This document shows, in pieces, positions 1 to 9,997 of a DNA stretch of 39,497 nucleotides. The stretch covers positions 1-39,497 of the forward strand of contig CAKKTI010000023.1 in assembly GCA_920105805.1 (NCBI GenBank). Reading direction: 5' to 3'. The number at the start of each line of letters is the position of its first letter. The stretch's first letter is position 1. A program made the position numbers and the translations under genes. The stretch comes from Condylostoma magnum. Lineage: Eukaryota > Ciliophora > Heterotrichea > Heterotrichida > Condylostomatidae. Under the pieces are notes generated by a model that was not told the origin of the DNA, searched no databases, and saw nothing but the letters and a program-made list of their open reading frames with translations.

Positions 1-2
1 AA

Positions 3-149
3 GAGGTTTAAGCCAGTTTTTTCCACTTTTTAGTATAAGTTTGTGCTATAGTTGGAGGAGTGTTTACTGTGGCTGGGTTGATTGATAATTTAGTCCATAC
101 AAGTATTGCAGGAGTTATGAAGAAAAATAGAGAGGGTAAATTAGGTTAG
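3..149 (+). CDS. ERGIC3/Erv46-like ER-Golgi cargo receptor, C-terminal end (5' truncated by window edge)
   Basis: The last 48 codons of a gene entering from the left edge. The visible residues include HFLVQVCAIVGGVFTVAGLI, which closely resembles the second transmembrane segment and cytosolic tail of ERGIC3/Erv46, a receptor that cycles between ER and Golgi in COPII/COPI vesicles. The segment is strongly hydrophobic and is followed by a short basic tail ending KKNREGKLG. One Gln is written TAA (codon 12 of the visible part); after it 36 codons are free of TAA/TAG/TGA, and then comes TAG at 147 followed directly by TAA. I take TAG as the stop, because the next protein starts 7 nt later in another frame. 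Without it this frame would run on to a TGA near 184, inside the next gene. The rest of the protein lies outside the window. Confidence 0.8.
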
Positions 150-156
150 TAAAAAT

Positions 157-3100
157 ATGGGTTGTGGATATTCTTCTAAAGTTGATGAAGTTATTGTACC
201 AATAGACCTTTTCAATAATATTTTTGATTTACCGCCAATACTAAGGAATTATAGACAGAAGGAAGCTACCTATTGAGTAAAATCCTTATCCTCTTCATTG
301 AAAAAAGGCATTGATGTTAATTGTATTAGAGAGCTTGATAAAATACATCCTTGCTAACTAGTAGCACATGCTGAGATTGCTTATTTGTTGATTAATTGTT
401 TGATTAGCAAGCGTATATGAGGGGAAACTAAATTTTATCTAATACGGAATAAAATAAGTAGACTTATATAAAGGTTTTTGTATGGGCATTTTATGAGGTG
501 TTTAAACAAAGTGAAATATTTTGAGTCAAAAGAAGGGCAATTCAAAGGTAAAATTATGGAGTTAATGTAATTCAAGTATCACTCAGATAAAGATTACCCA
601 GAAATCGGAGTTTTTGCTAATTTATCATCTGTTTATAATTTGTTTGGAGATACTAGAAGTGCAAGGGATTGAATGCTTTCTAATTGGCTTATGATAAAGA
701 ATTGTGTATAGATTTATTACAATAAAAGTAAGTGTGATATTCCTAGTATACTTTGCGCTATTTTTGGAGATGATGTGATATGGGAAGATGCGAGGTAAAG
801 TTATCATATAGTGCATATGCTGCTAGACTCAATATAGTTCTAGTCGGAGGATAAGGCTGGAGATGTTTTATACCTACTAAAAGAATACCTCCATGTTGGA
901 AGCAGAGTAGAAACTATTTATTCGTTGTTTGAAGAAATGCTATTAATGCTAATTCAAGGCGATTTTTAGGAAGATCAGATTTTCACTCTATTAGCTTACA
1001 TAAAAAACAATTGATTTTAAGAGTTCTAATTAAGAACGATTATTGTAAGAATCTTGATTTGATGTATTCACTAGCAAAATAAAGGAATCGCTGCAAAAGC
1101 AAATAAATTATATCAGTAATTAAGTGAAGATAATTACTATGTGCAGATTATATGAGCAAATTAACTTTTAGAGCTATAATCCTTTCAATTACTGTAAAAG
1201 AATTTTGTTTTGCCTACTCACAATATCAAGTATCCTTGCTCCATAAAATCAGCAGGGAGAGGAATGAAGCTTAATTAATTAAAGGAGTTGTTGAATAAGC
1301 ATAGAGTTGTTGTTATTCAAGGAGAAGAGGGAGTTGGAAAATCTAGCCTAGCATTATCTTACGCTATGAATGTTGCAATTAATCACAAGCTAATTTGAAT
1401 TATGAATGCGCAGACTGAAGCAGCTATTTAATAAGGATTTGAATAATTAGGAAGGAAAATATTTAAGTTAGATAGCTATTATAGCTGAAATATGACCAAA
1501 GCTACTATTTCACTGCTTAATTCTTACAATTAAAACTTTCTACTAATAATTGATCAGTTAGGATTTTCTAATATTCATTAATACTTACCTAAAAGGGGCT
1601 AAGTACTTATATCAACTGTAATTTAGAATATTCCTCATATAAAGTAGCTAGATTTAGGTTGTTTTGATTAAATTTACTCTACATAAATTCTAACTTCACT
1701 TACTTATGATAGAGATGAAAGGATGGCTTTTGAATTTGCTTAATATATACATAATCATCCAATTATGTTAAGGATGAGCTCTAATGTAATGAAGAAGTAT
1801 TAATACAATTATGACAAGTTTTTAAAATAGATGGTAAAGCCTTAACCTCTTTACACACTGAGTGATAAATTGAACAAGACTATCAATATGCTTAAATAAT
1901 CCTATTAACAAAGAGATGAGTATTTTATACTAGAAATTATGTCGTAATTAGGCCCAAATGAAATATCTTTGAGCTTTGTTAAACAAGTTTATAACCTAAG
2001 GAAAAAACCACTTAAAAGTTTCTTTAGAAGCAAAGTGTAAAATTTGTCCAAGGATTAGCTTATTCAGCATACGAGTTAAAATTATATATAAAGTTGGAGC
2101 TTGATAATTGATAATATTGACTAAGATCTAAGCATTGAAAGATAAGATACTATATAAAGTATATGCAAAACAGCTTTTATATAAAAATTCTATTTTAATA
2201 AAAATGAAATGGACACTTGGGATTGTTTAGATTTAACTACATCGTTAGAGTACTTCCTAACAAAGTCTTATTAGAATAGGAAAAAATTAGGAAAAGATTA
2301 TGGAAAACTGTCTTTCAAACTAGGATTAGTGTATCACTGGCATTATTAAGTATCTCATTAAGCTAATCAATGGTATGATAAAGCTTATGAATTACTGAGA
2401 GAATATTATCCTCCTCTTAGCCCTAAACTTATATGCTTATACGAAAACATGGCTAAATTAAACTTTTACTAGATAAAAGATTATACTAAAGCTGAGGTTT
2501 TGTATATTGATCTAAAAAATATGTATAAGTAAATGGATTTGGTAAAGGATTAAAAAATTGCAAATGTATTGATAAATCTAGGTAATATATATTTATTAAA
2601 GAAGCAATATGTTAAAGCAAAAAAGTAGTTTGATAATGCTGTAATTATCTGCTAGAAGAATAAATCTGTTTTAGAGCAAGGAGTTATTAATATGCGTATT
2701 TCAGTTCTATTTAAAAGACAAAATGAACCAAAATCTGAGCTATAATGATTGAATCAGGCCTACTAAATTCTTACAAACGTTTCAAATTCTTATTACAAGG
2801 GCTAAGTATGCTATAAAATAGCAAGTTTATATGAACAATAATAAGACTATATAAAAGCCGAGGAATAGTATCAATAATCAATTGAGTTTTTTGAAACACA
2901 TATATAATAATTGGGAGTACCACTATACTCTGCCCATTATCACGGCATAAAATATATACCAAAATCTCCAAAATACATAAGAACATAGAGAAACAAGCTT
3001 TCAACAACCCTTGATTTAAACAACTCTCAACCAATACAGTTTACAGTTCCCAACATGCCACGAAACCTAGTGAGTTCAACAGACTATCTGCACACAGAGC

Positions 3101-3372
3101 CAGCCGACCTCTTAAAACTAGAAAGCACAGACTACGGATCCCACTAATCAAAATACTAAATAGCAGAGTCATACCCAATATCCCAATACCAACTCGGCAA
3201 AATCAAATACAAGCTAGGCTAAATGTGCAAATAAACTGGTGACTAAATACGAGGGAACTTCCTGTGCCAGGAAGCCTACGAGATCCTCATACAAGTGATA
3301 AACTCCCCAAATCTCCTCGACCACCTCAACAAAAAGCTAAATACCACAGAGTTCTCCTCTGAAATTCCTTAA
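157..3372 (+). CDS. NB-ARC/STAND ATPase with TPR repeats and N-myristoylation motif
   Basis: About 1071 residues under the reassigned code. The N-terminus MGCGYSSK is a classic myristoylation/palmitoylation start, which supports this ATG and suggests membrane attachment. Residues 1-380 are alpha-helical and unrecognised. An NB-ARC-like ATPase follows: P-loop GEEGVGKSS at 389-397, Walker B LLIID ending at Asp466, a region resembling the NB-ARC sensor-1 strand (GQVLISTV), and HNHPIMLR in the place of the GLPLA motif. From about residue 700 there are TPR-like helical pairs with internal Trp, Tyr and Ala repeats, and a last TPR-like pair near 1012-1050. This architecture is shared with NLR-like STAND signalling switches of plants, fungi and bacteria; a role in sensing is inference. 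The stop is uncertain: I chose TAA 3370 after a 42-codon stop-free run; TAA 3382 or 3391 are possible. No in-frame TGA occurs until about 3818, inside the next gene. It starts 7 nt after the preceding stop. Confidence 0.85.
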
Positions 3373-3419
3373 TATCTCCTATAACCATTTTAAACACGAA
3401 AGCTTAATAATTGGCTAAA

Positions 3420-5444
3420 ATGGATTCTTTCGAGGAAGACACTCGGGACTAACAACGCTACAGTACAGGTTCTTACCACGACTCATACCCGAGCCGCGGA
3501 ACAGATGTAAATTTGCTTAAACTGGAAAACAAACTAAACCAACAAAGGGGGGGGCCTTAACTTAACCTAAGCGATTCTTTCATAGGGGATAATGCTTGCA
3601 GCCTTCTGGCCCGATTTATACAGGAAAACCCCAATCTGGAGCACATCGACCTACGAGGTAACAACCTCTCCTCCCTGGGCCTAAACGCGCTTTCCTAAGC
3701 TCTAAGAAGTACTTAGAATTTGTAGAGTATCGGCTTTGAATGGAACAACCTGCGCTCAGGAACAGAAGGACTACTAACTGCTTTTGGATATCATGGTAGT
3801 TTAAAAGCCCTGGATTTGAGGAATAACAGAATAAGTGCAGATGGTGCTTAGAATATTGCTAAGTTGGTAGAGTAGAATAAGAGCATTGAAGTAATTGATT
3901 TGAGGTGGAATGAAATTGGGACTGTTGGAGCATAGGCTTTGATTAGGGCGCTGTAACGCCCTCATTGTGTCAGGAGGATTGAGTTGTCAGGGAATAATAT
4001 ACCTGAGGATTATGTATAACAAATTGAAAATTTGTTAAGATCGGACTATGGAGGACAGTCCCCTACTAGAGATGCTTACTCGCCTAGGCAGCATACAGAG
4101 TATTTGCCTTAGAGGAGCAGAAACTTGTCGCCTAGGGATGAGCCGCCCTTGTCCCCCAGACGATCCCAGGAGGCAATGGTCCCTTCCTCGCTGTTGAGCA
4201 AGGAAAAGGAGTATACTGATGAGTTATAGTAGAAATATGAACAATAGGTAATTGCAGCTAATAGGACGGAAAGGAAGTTAAATGAAATTGAAATGCATTT
4301 AGAGTAGGAGCAGAGGAGATTTGCGGAAATGAGATAGGATTTGATTAGGGATGTGGAGAATGAGAAAATGATGAAGTCTTAAATAGAGGAAGAGCTGATG
4401 TTTTATAAGGAAGATGCGTTGAAGAAGGAAATGGAAAGCTAAAGAGTTGCTTAGGATTTAGAGTACAAAATCAGTAGATTACAAGGGGAAAAGGCATAGG
4501 TGTAGGCTGAGTATGACTAGCTAGCTGATCAGTTCAATAAAGCGTAAGAAAGTAATAGTGATAAAATTGCAGCTATGGAAGAAAGGCTGAACTAATAATA
4601 GAGGCTGTATAGGTAACTAGATGAATCGAGCAAATAGACCTTAGATAGGCAAAGAAGGGAAAATGAGGATGAAATCAGGGAAATGAGAAGGGATTATAGT
4701 CAAAAGATCGAAAATTTAGAAGAAAATAATAGGTTGAGCTAAAATAATATTCTTGGATTGGAGAATGAAGTAAGATAACTAAGACAACAAATACAATAAA
4801 TGAAAATAAATCACAAGGAATAATTAGTTGAACTAGAAAACGGAGTAAGAGAAGAAGAAACTAACAAATTCAACGGCATCTTGTACAGCTTAGAATAAAG
4901 AATGAAAAGCGTTGAAGATGCTAGAGAAGCCCTAGCACGTAAGAATCAAGAACTCTCAAAAGATCTCAGCAACACTGAAAAAAGATCAGGAGAGTAAATC
5001 TAAAGTCTGGAATAATAAGTAAATCAACTGAGGAATGATAGAAATGAACTATCTAGATAACTTAGCAACTCTAATAGCTAAATAGATCATTTAAAGAACG
5101 ATTTATACAATACTCAAAACAGCCTTGACAGAGCCACTTAAGAATGCGAGGATTTGCTATAAACTTTGAATTAAAGGAAAGAAGCGCATGTGAATTAGCT
5201 GGAAAAGCTTAATTTGGAACATGCGAATGAAAGAAGGTAATTAGAAAGCACAAGAGATATGCTTAATGGAAGAGCATAAGACCTAGAAGGGAAATTGCAA
5301 AGAGTGACTAGTGACAGAGACAGGATTTTAAGAGAACATGAAAGATTAAGTGAGGAACTAAGAACTAGAGCAGCTGATTTGATTCAGAACATAGTATATT
5401 CTCATATGAAGAGGATGGAACAAGGCTGCCAGGGGGAAATTTAG
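3420..5444 (+). CDS. LRRC45: LRRC45-like protein: ribonuclease-inhibitor-type LRRs plus long coiled coil
   Basis: About 674 residues, close to the usual LRRC45 length of about 670. Residues 1-45 are a Ser/Asp/Arg-rich leader. Residues 45-205 hold leucine-rich repeats with the RI-type pattern; IDLRGNNL, LDLRNNRIS, IDLRWNEIG and LSGNNIPED follow the order and spacing typical of LRRC45. A Ser/Pro/Arg linker (about 215-265) leads into a Glu/Gln/Lys/Arg coiled coil reaching nearly to the end, where MKRMEQGCQGEI follows a last helical block. LRRC45 is a centriole/centrosome-linker and ciliary protein in animals; a basal-body role here is inference. A run of eight G at 3547-3554 is read in frame (Arg-Gly-Gly) and is a possible sequencing risk, but the frame is protein-like on both sides. 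The stop is taken as TAG 5442 followed by TAA 5445, after about 50 codons without stop codons; TGA 5457 is the alternative. Confidence 0.82.
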
Positions 5445-5607
5445 TAAAGAAAATTTTGATTAATTTATATTCTTAAAGAATATCAGTATTAGTGCAGGAG
5501 TTGTTTAGTATACAATGCATAAGATTATATTGTAAAAAATGTTATACTATATACGATAAGAATCAGTTGAATTAGTTCTTCTTGGAAACTTTTGAGTTTT
5601 TTGTGTT

Positions 5608-5910
5608 TTAAGTCACGGCTTGTATGTATCTTCAAGACTCTAGATTTATGATTTATATCTCATATGGTGTCTTATTTATCTTTAAGGCCGTTTTAGTTTT
5701 GATACTAGCGTTTTACGGCCTTTAATTTAACTCTTTACTAATCTACGGCACGGGGAGACATTTCTAATCCTATGCTTAACGTATTTAATATTCTTACAAA
5801 TATTATACCAAATCTCCTATATATCACTGTAATTTATAAAGTTGCTCCCAAGTGTCCTAGCTTAGCGTTACAACAGCTTTCTTACAATTATTTATCACTT
5901 TTTACCACAT
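5608..5910 (-). CDS. Possible small ORF or spliced 3' exon of the START protein
   Basis: A reading frame of about 100 residues, offset from the START gene, whose composition looks coded (for example VVTLSQDTWEQLYKL and PQISKELNQRP) and whose GC content is above that of intergenic DNA. It could begin at the ATG at 5910, overlapping the last codons of the START gene, and ends at TAA 5608. Alternatively it is the 3' exon of that gene: an intron of length 2 modulo 3, for example 29 nt from a GT at about 5905 to an AG, would join the two frames. I cannot choose from sequence alone. Two other frames of the same stretch are also free of ordinary stops under this code, so the call is weak. No family recognised. 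Confidence 0.3.
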
Positions 5911-8900
5911 TTTGCATCTTCAATAGGGTTTTCGATTAAATGATAATGAAGTTTTACTGGAAATCTTTGAATTTTTTACATTAACTCTACTTTTTAATCA
6001 TTTATCAACAGTTGAATTATCTGTTTTTTCTGTTATTCATATTATTTTGTCTTGTAGTAACAGCGTAAAAACGATGAAATCTCATCTTATGCTCCTCCTC
6101 TTACATTCTAATCTAAAATTTTATCTCATAATAGTTGCTTATGTTCTTAGTCGATCTTTTTATACCCTCCTTTGCGGGCCATTACAGTAAACTATGCTTG
6201 AAGTTCTTTGTATGCTATTTGAATATCAAGAGCTACATCATTCATTCAACTGTTAAGCTCTGAATCTCTTGTTTATAATTACTAAGTTTTTGGACGATTG
6301 CTTTAATGAAAGTCAAAATTAAGCTGGTTTTAGTGCTAATTCAGTTCATTTAGCATTAACTTTTTTATTATAGGAGAAGCACTTTGAGGTTGTTTTTATT
6401 TACTTTTTGATTCAGTTTAAGTTGAAATTGTTTTGGACTGTTTAATAATCTACGTTTTTTCTTAGATTTATTAGGGCTCTTGCATTATATTTTACATTAC
6501 TTTATTTTTCTTGTTTAAACCTTATCCTAGTTTGATATTTACGACAGGAATAAGGACTTAATTTTCTTCTTTTTATGGCAAATCGAACTTTTCTTATGAT
6601 TCATCAGCGTAAATTTAAACAGCTGATATAGATCTATCCTTTACTTTAGGAGTTTTTAGTTATTATTCAATTTATTAAGTCTTTTTCGTGTTTTATTGTG
6701 TTTTCTTTTGTGTATTATTTTTTTGTTTGATAACTTTAACTTCTCTGGTTTTTTAGTGGTAATTATCTTTTTATTGCACATACTTAATCTTTTAGACTTA
6801 TTATTTATTTTACTAAGGCTTAACTTTCAAAGGCTCTTATGTTTCTTATTATGAATGTTCTTGTAGTTTTTCCTATTCATCTCTTATTTATTGAATCTTA
6901 TTACTATAGTACTTTTATTCAATAATTTCTTATATGTCTTATTGACTAGGGATTTCTTTTAATTACTTTTTCCTGTTCTTTTTAACTTTTATATTGATTC
7001 CAGTACCATGTATCATTTACAATGCATTTCTATTTATAATTTTCTAATTTTATTCTTTGATTTTTGTTACAGCCCTTTGAAATTTATTTGTCTTTGAAGT
7101 CTTCGTTGTTCTCTTAATAATAGCCTCTGTTTATATCAAAACATCTCTAAACTCCTTTTAAATCTTAATTTTTTTTGGTTTCCTCATTCTAGGCTTTATT
7201 TTTTCAATCTATATTGGCTGTTCTTAAGTTTCTTATACTAAATCGTCTATCTTACATTCACTAATAATTTTAACCAGTTTTGACGATATAGCTTTATCTG
7301 CAATTCTACTCGACAATTCAAATAATCCGCTTCTAATGCTTACCATTCTGTCTTCAATCTAAGGAATAGCTTAACTTTCCTATATACTGTACATCATGTA
7401 GTCTTAGATTTATTCAAATTTGTGCCTTTTAAGCAGATCAATTAAGCTTGTTATATCTTTTTATGTTGGCTTATTTATCATTAGTAATTTCTGGAATGAG
7501 AAAGCTAGAAATTAGACATTATTACTTAGATTTTTATTTTCTCTATTCAAATCTTTGTGTTTGTCATTTGACTTTTAGAACTTTGCTTGAATAAATTTAA
7601 ATTCTTTCTCAAGTTATTTGCACTTTCTTTCTAGCATAATAGCTATCTTCTTGTTTTTTTATAATTATTTTAAGGCTTAGGGCAAAGTTTTTATCTAAGT
7701 ATCTTCATCTTTTTACATTTCTTCTTATTCTTCTAAGAATTATTAAAGTAATACACTTTCTATAGCACATAATTGCATGTTAGCTTATTCTAATTCCTTT
7801 TAAAGCGAAGACTTTGTATTTTAATGCAATGTTTCCAATTCTTAGATTTTTAATCCTGATTTTAATTTTATTCAGTCTATTTTATCTATATATTGAGCTT
7901 CTACGTTGTTAAACTTTTGCTCATACTTTCTCATTTCCTCCTCCATTTCTACTTCAAAATCCAGATGCTTATTTCACCCTCGATGCTGTATAAAAATTAC
8001 ACTGATTTCTACCGACTCTATTAGCTATGGTACTTCTTTAGTACTTAGCTCGAATAACAATTCAACTAATTCCTCATGATTTTTAAATTGCTCATTTTAA
8101 GTCTGTAAGTCAAGATCATAAGAAAAAACATCAAACTCTTAAAAATTATTGTTATAAAACTCTTTTAAATTAGTTTTCATAGTATCTAATCTATCTTACA
8201 TCATTTCGAGATTTTTAGACACTTTAGGAGGTTCTTTCTAATTTAAATCAACTTTAGTAACTGTGTTAGTATGTTTAAAAAGCTATCTTTCTGTTTCTCC
8301 CTATACTTTCTGGTATTCCTGGATGAAAAAAGGATATAATTGAATTAAAGCTTTGAAAATAATTGGCTGAATTTACTTCTACTTTAATAATAAACGTGCT
8401 CATTTGATCTTATTTTAAAGCATACTTCCCTTATAAGCCTCTATTTTTCCGATTTCCTATACAATAAACTGTTAAAAAAATAATCCAACTTCGTTAGCAA
8501 GTTCTCTTTACTCCATATTTCACGAAAACTTATAATAAAACTTTACAATAAGCAAAAGAGTAAATATATCAATCATACTAATTCCCTAAGAAATCTGTGT
8601 TAACTAACTATCCATTTCTTGTTTATACTGTAGCACCCTCTGTCTTAGATCTTCATAATACTCAGGATTAGCATTAACTCTTTCCTCATATACTGATCCA
8701 GGATAATTTAAGACCTAGTCCCTAATACCCTCCATAAAGTAATAAATTCCATGCTTAGCCCCAAAATTAGTAATCCACTTGGGAACCCAGCTAATCTACG
8801 GATCACTCCTGACAACTAAAGAAACATGAGTAGTATTATCATCTTTAATCCTCAGATTAATGCATCCTATATCAATCAGAATCCTGGTAAACCCTTCCTC

Positions 8901-9482
8901 AACCTACGGCACTTAGAATGTATAGTACTCTGGTGTTTCAATGCTCTTAAAAATAACTACACACGATTCATTCTTAGGCACAGGAATTCCGTTACATTTC
9001 ACCATAATTTCTCGGTTATTTAACGGCCATGGCATCTCTAGCTTATAATTGATTACTCTCCTATACTTTGTTATACTTGCTAGCTAATTCGAGTCGTTAA
9101 TAACTGAAATCCAGTTATGTAGTAAATCAACCTCAGACAAAATTGCAAGAATGGGAAAAACTGGCGCTTCTAGTAGCAATTCAGCTCTTAGAAAGAATTC
9201 ACTTCCAGTTCCTCGTGAGTAAGTTACTATATCATCTGTCCTTCTTACCAAGGTCCAGGAATCCTAATCAGCTAGCATTTTGTAACATGTGTTAATCTAT
9301 TCGATATCCTGATACACTTCCGCTATCTCTTAAATCTCTCTAATCTTACTCATACTCTCATCGTCCATTTCCTGTTCTATATAAAACTCACCTAGCTTTT
9401 TAAGATAATGATAAGCTTCTATAGTATCATCCCGGTAATACATATTCCTTAAATGCTCAATTTCCGCCTGAATTCTTTCCAT
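5895..9482 (-). CDS. START-domain lipid-binding protein with very long coiled coil
   Basis: About 1195 residues. The ATG at 9482 is the first in frame and lies 25 nt after the stop of the EF-hand gene. Residues 1-60 are helical. Residues about 65-260 form a StAR-related lipid-transfer (START) domain: a block with VTYSRGTGSEFF, then VDLLHNWI, the characteristic MPWPLNNREIMV and SDPQISWVPKWITNFGAK near the C-terminal helix, as in PCTP/StARD-type domains. START domains carry sterols or phospholipids between membranes. The remaining 900 residues are a Gln/Lys/Glu-rich coiled coil with Lys-rich low-complexity stretches, then a more ordered end (DVALDIQIAYKELQAQF). I take TGA 5895 plus TAA 5892 as the end (IEDAKCGKK). 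The frame stays open to a TGA at 5613, but that continuation is less protein-like and another frame looks better, so the 3' end is uncertain. Several Trp are TGA (for example 7976 and 8400). Confidence 0.78.
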
Positions 9483-9507
9483 TTATATTTAAACTCTTAA
9501 AATTAAT

Positions 9508-9990
9508 CTAAAGAGAATCAGTCAATAACTTCACAAATGACTTGTAGTTTATAAGACCTTAAGGATTTTTCTCTGACCGTAAAATTAAAGAGTCGACTTA
9601 ATCACGACTTAATTTTAAATCTGTAAGCAGTTTTGTTGATAAAAAGTGGATTTCATCACTACTTAAATAGCCATTTCTATCTAAGTCATATAGGTGGAAA
9701 AGAGCCATTAGGTCATCATGCATGTTTAATTAGTGGACCCTGTGAAGAGTTAAATGCAAGAATTCTGTTAGGGGTAATCCGTCTTGGGGAGAATCAAATT
9801 ACTAAAGCATTCTTTAGACTTTTTACTGAGGAATTTTTAGATTAAGGCACTCTAAGGCCTTATGGACGTCGTCATAGCGAATTTTCCCACTTCTACGCGA
9901 GTGAAACCATCTGAAGGCTTTCATTGCTTCTTAGAGATCGTTGGGGTTTATATGGTATTCTGAAAAATCAAGGGATTGTTCTTCTTCCAT
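9508..9990 (-). CDS. Calmodulin/centrin-like EF-hand protein
   Basis: 160 residues, about the length of calmodulin, centrin and calcineurin B. One EF-hand is canonical: loop DLDRNGYLSSDE at residues 102-113, with acidic or polar ligands at positions 1, 3, 5 and Glu at 12. Three further hands are recognisable by position but degenerate (about 29-42, 65-77, 139-152), so probably a single Ca2+ site remains. Its partner is unknown. The start MEEEQSLDF lies only 7 bp from the start codon of the divergent DUF229 gene. The stop is TAG at 9510-9508, 25 nt upstream of the START gene's ATG; reading TAG as Gln would carry the frame into that gene before any TGA. The tandem arrangement with the START gene suggests nothing specific about function. 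Confidence 0.82.
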
Positions 9991-9997
9991 TATAAAA
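9991..9997. promoter_or_regulatory. 7-bp spacer between divergent start codons (TATAAAA)
   Basis: Only seven bases separate the start codons of the EF-hand gene (minus) and the DUF229 gene (plus). The bases read TATAAAA on the plus strand, a TATA-box-like string, but far too close to the ATG to place transcription start the usual distance downstream. Promoter function is inference: either both 5' UTRs are nearly absent, or each transcript begins inside the other gene. Confidence 0.4.

Noticed and set aside
3547-3554. G8 run as a frameshift joining the STAND and LRRC45-like genes
   Set aside because: The LRRC45-like frame is protein-like on both sides of the run, and the STAND frame is already poor before it.
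9633-9845. Plus-strand ORF opposite the EF-hand gene
   Set aside because: Shadow: the minus strand encodes a canonical EF-hand loop over the same bases.
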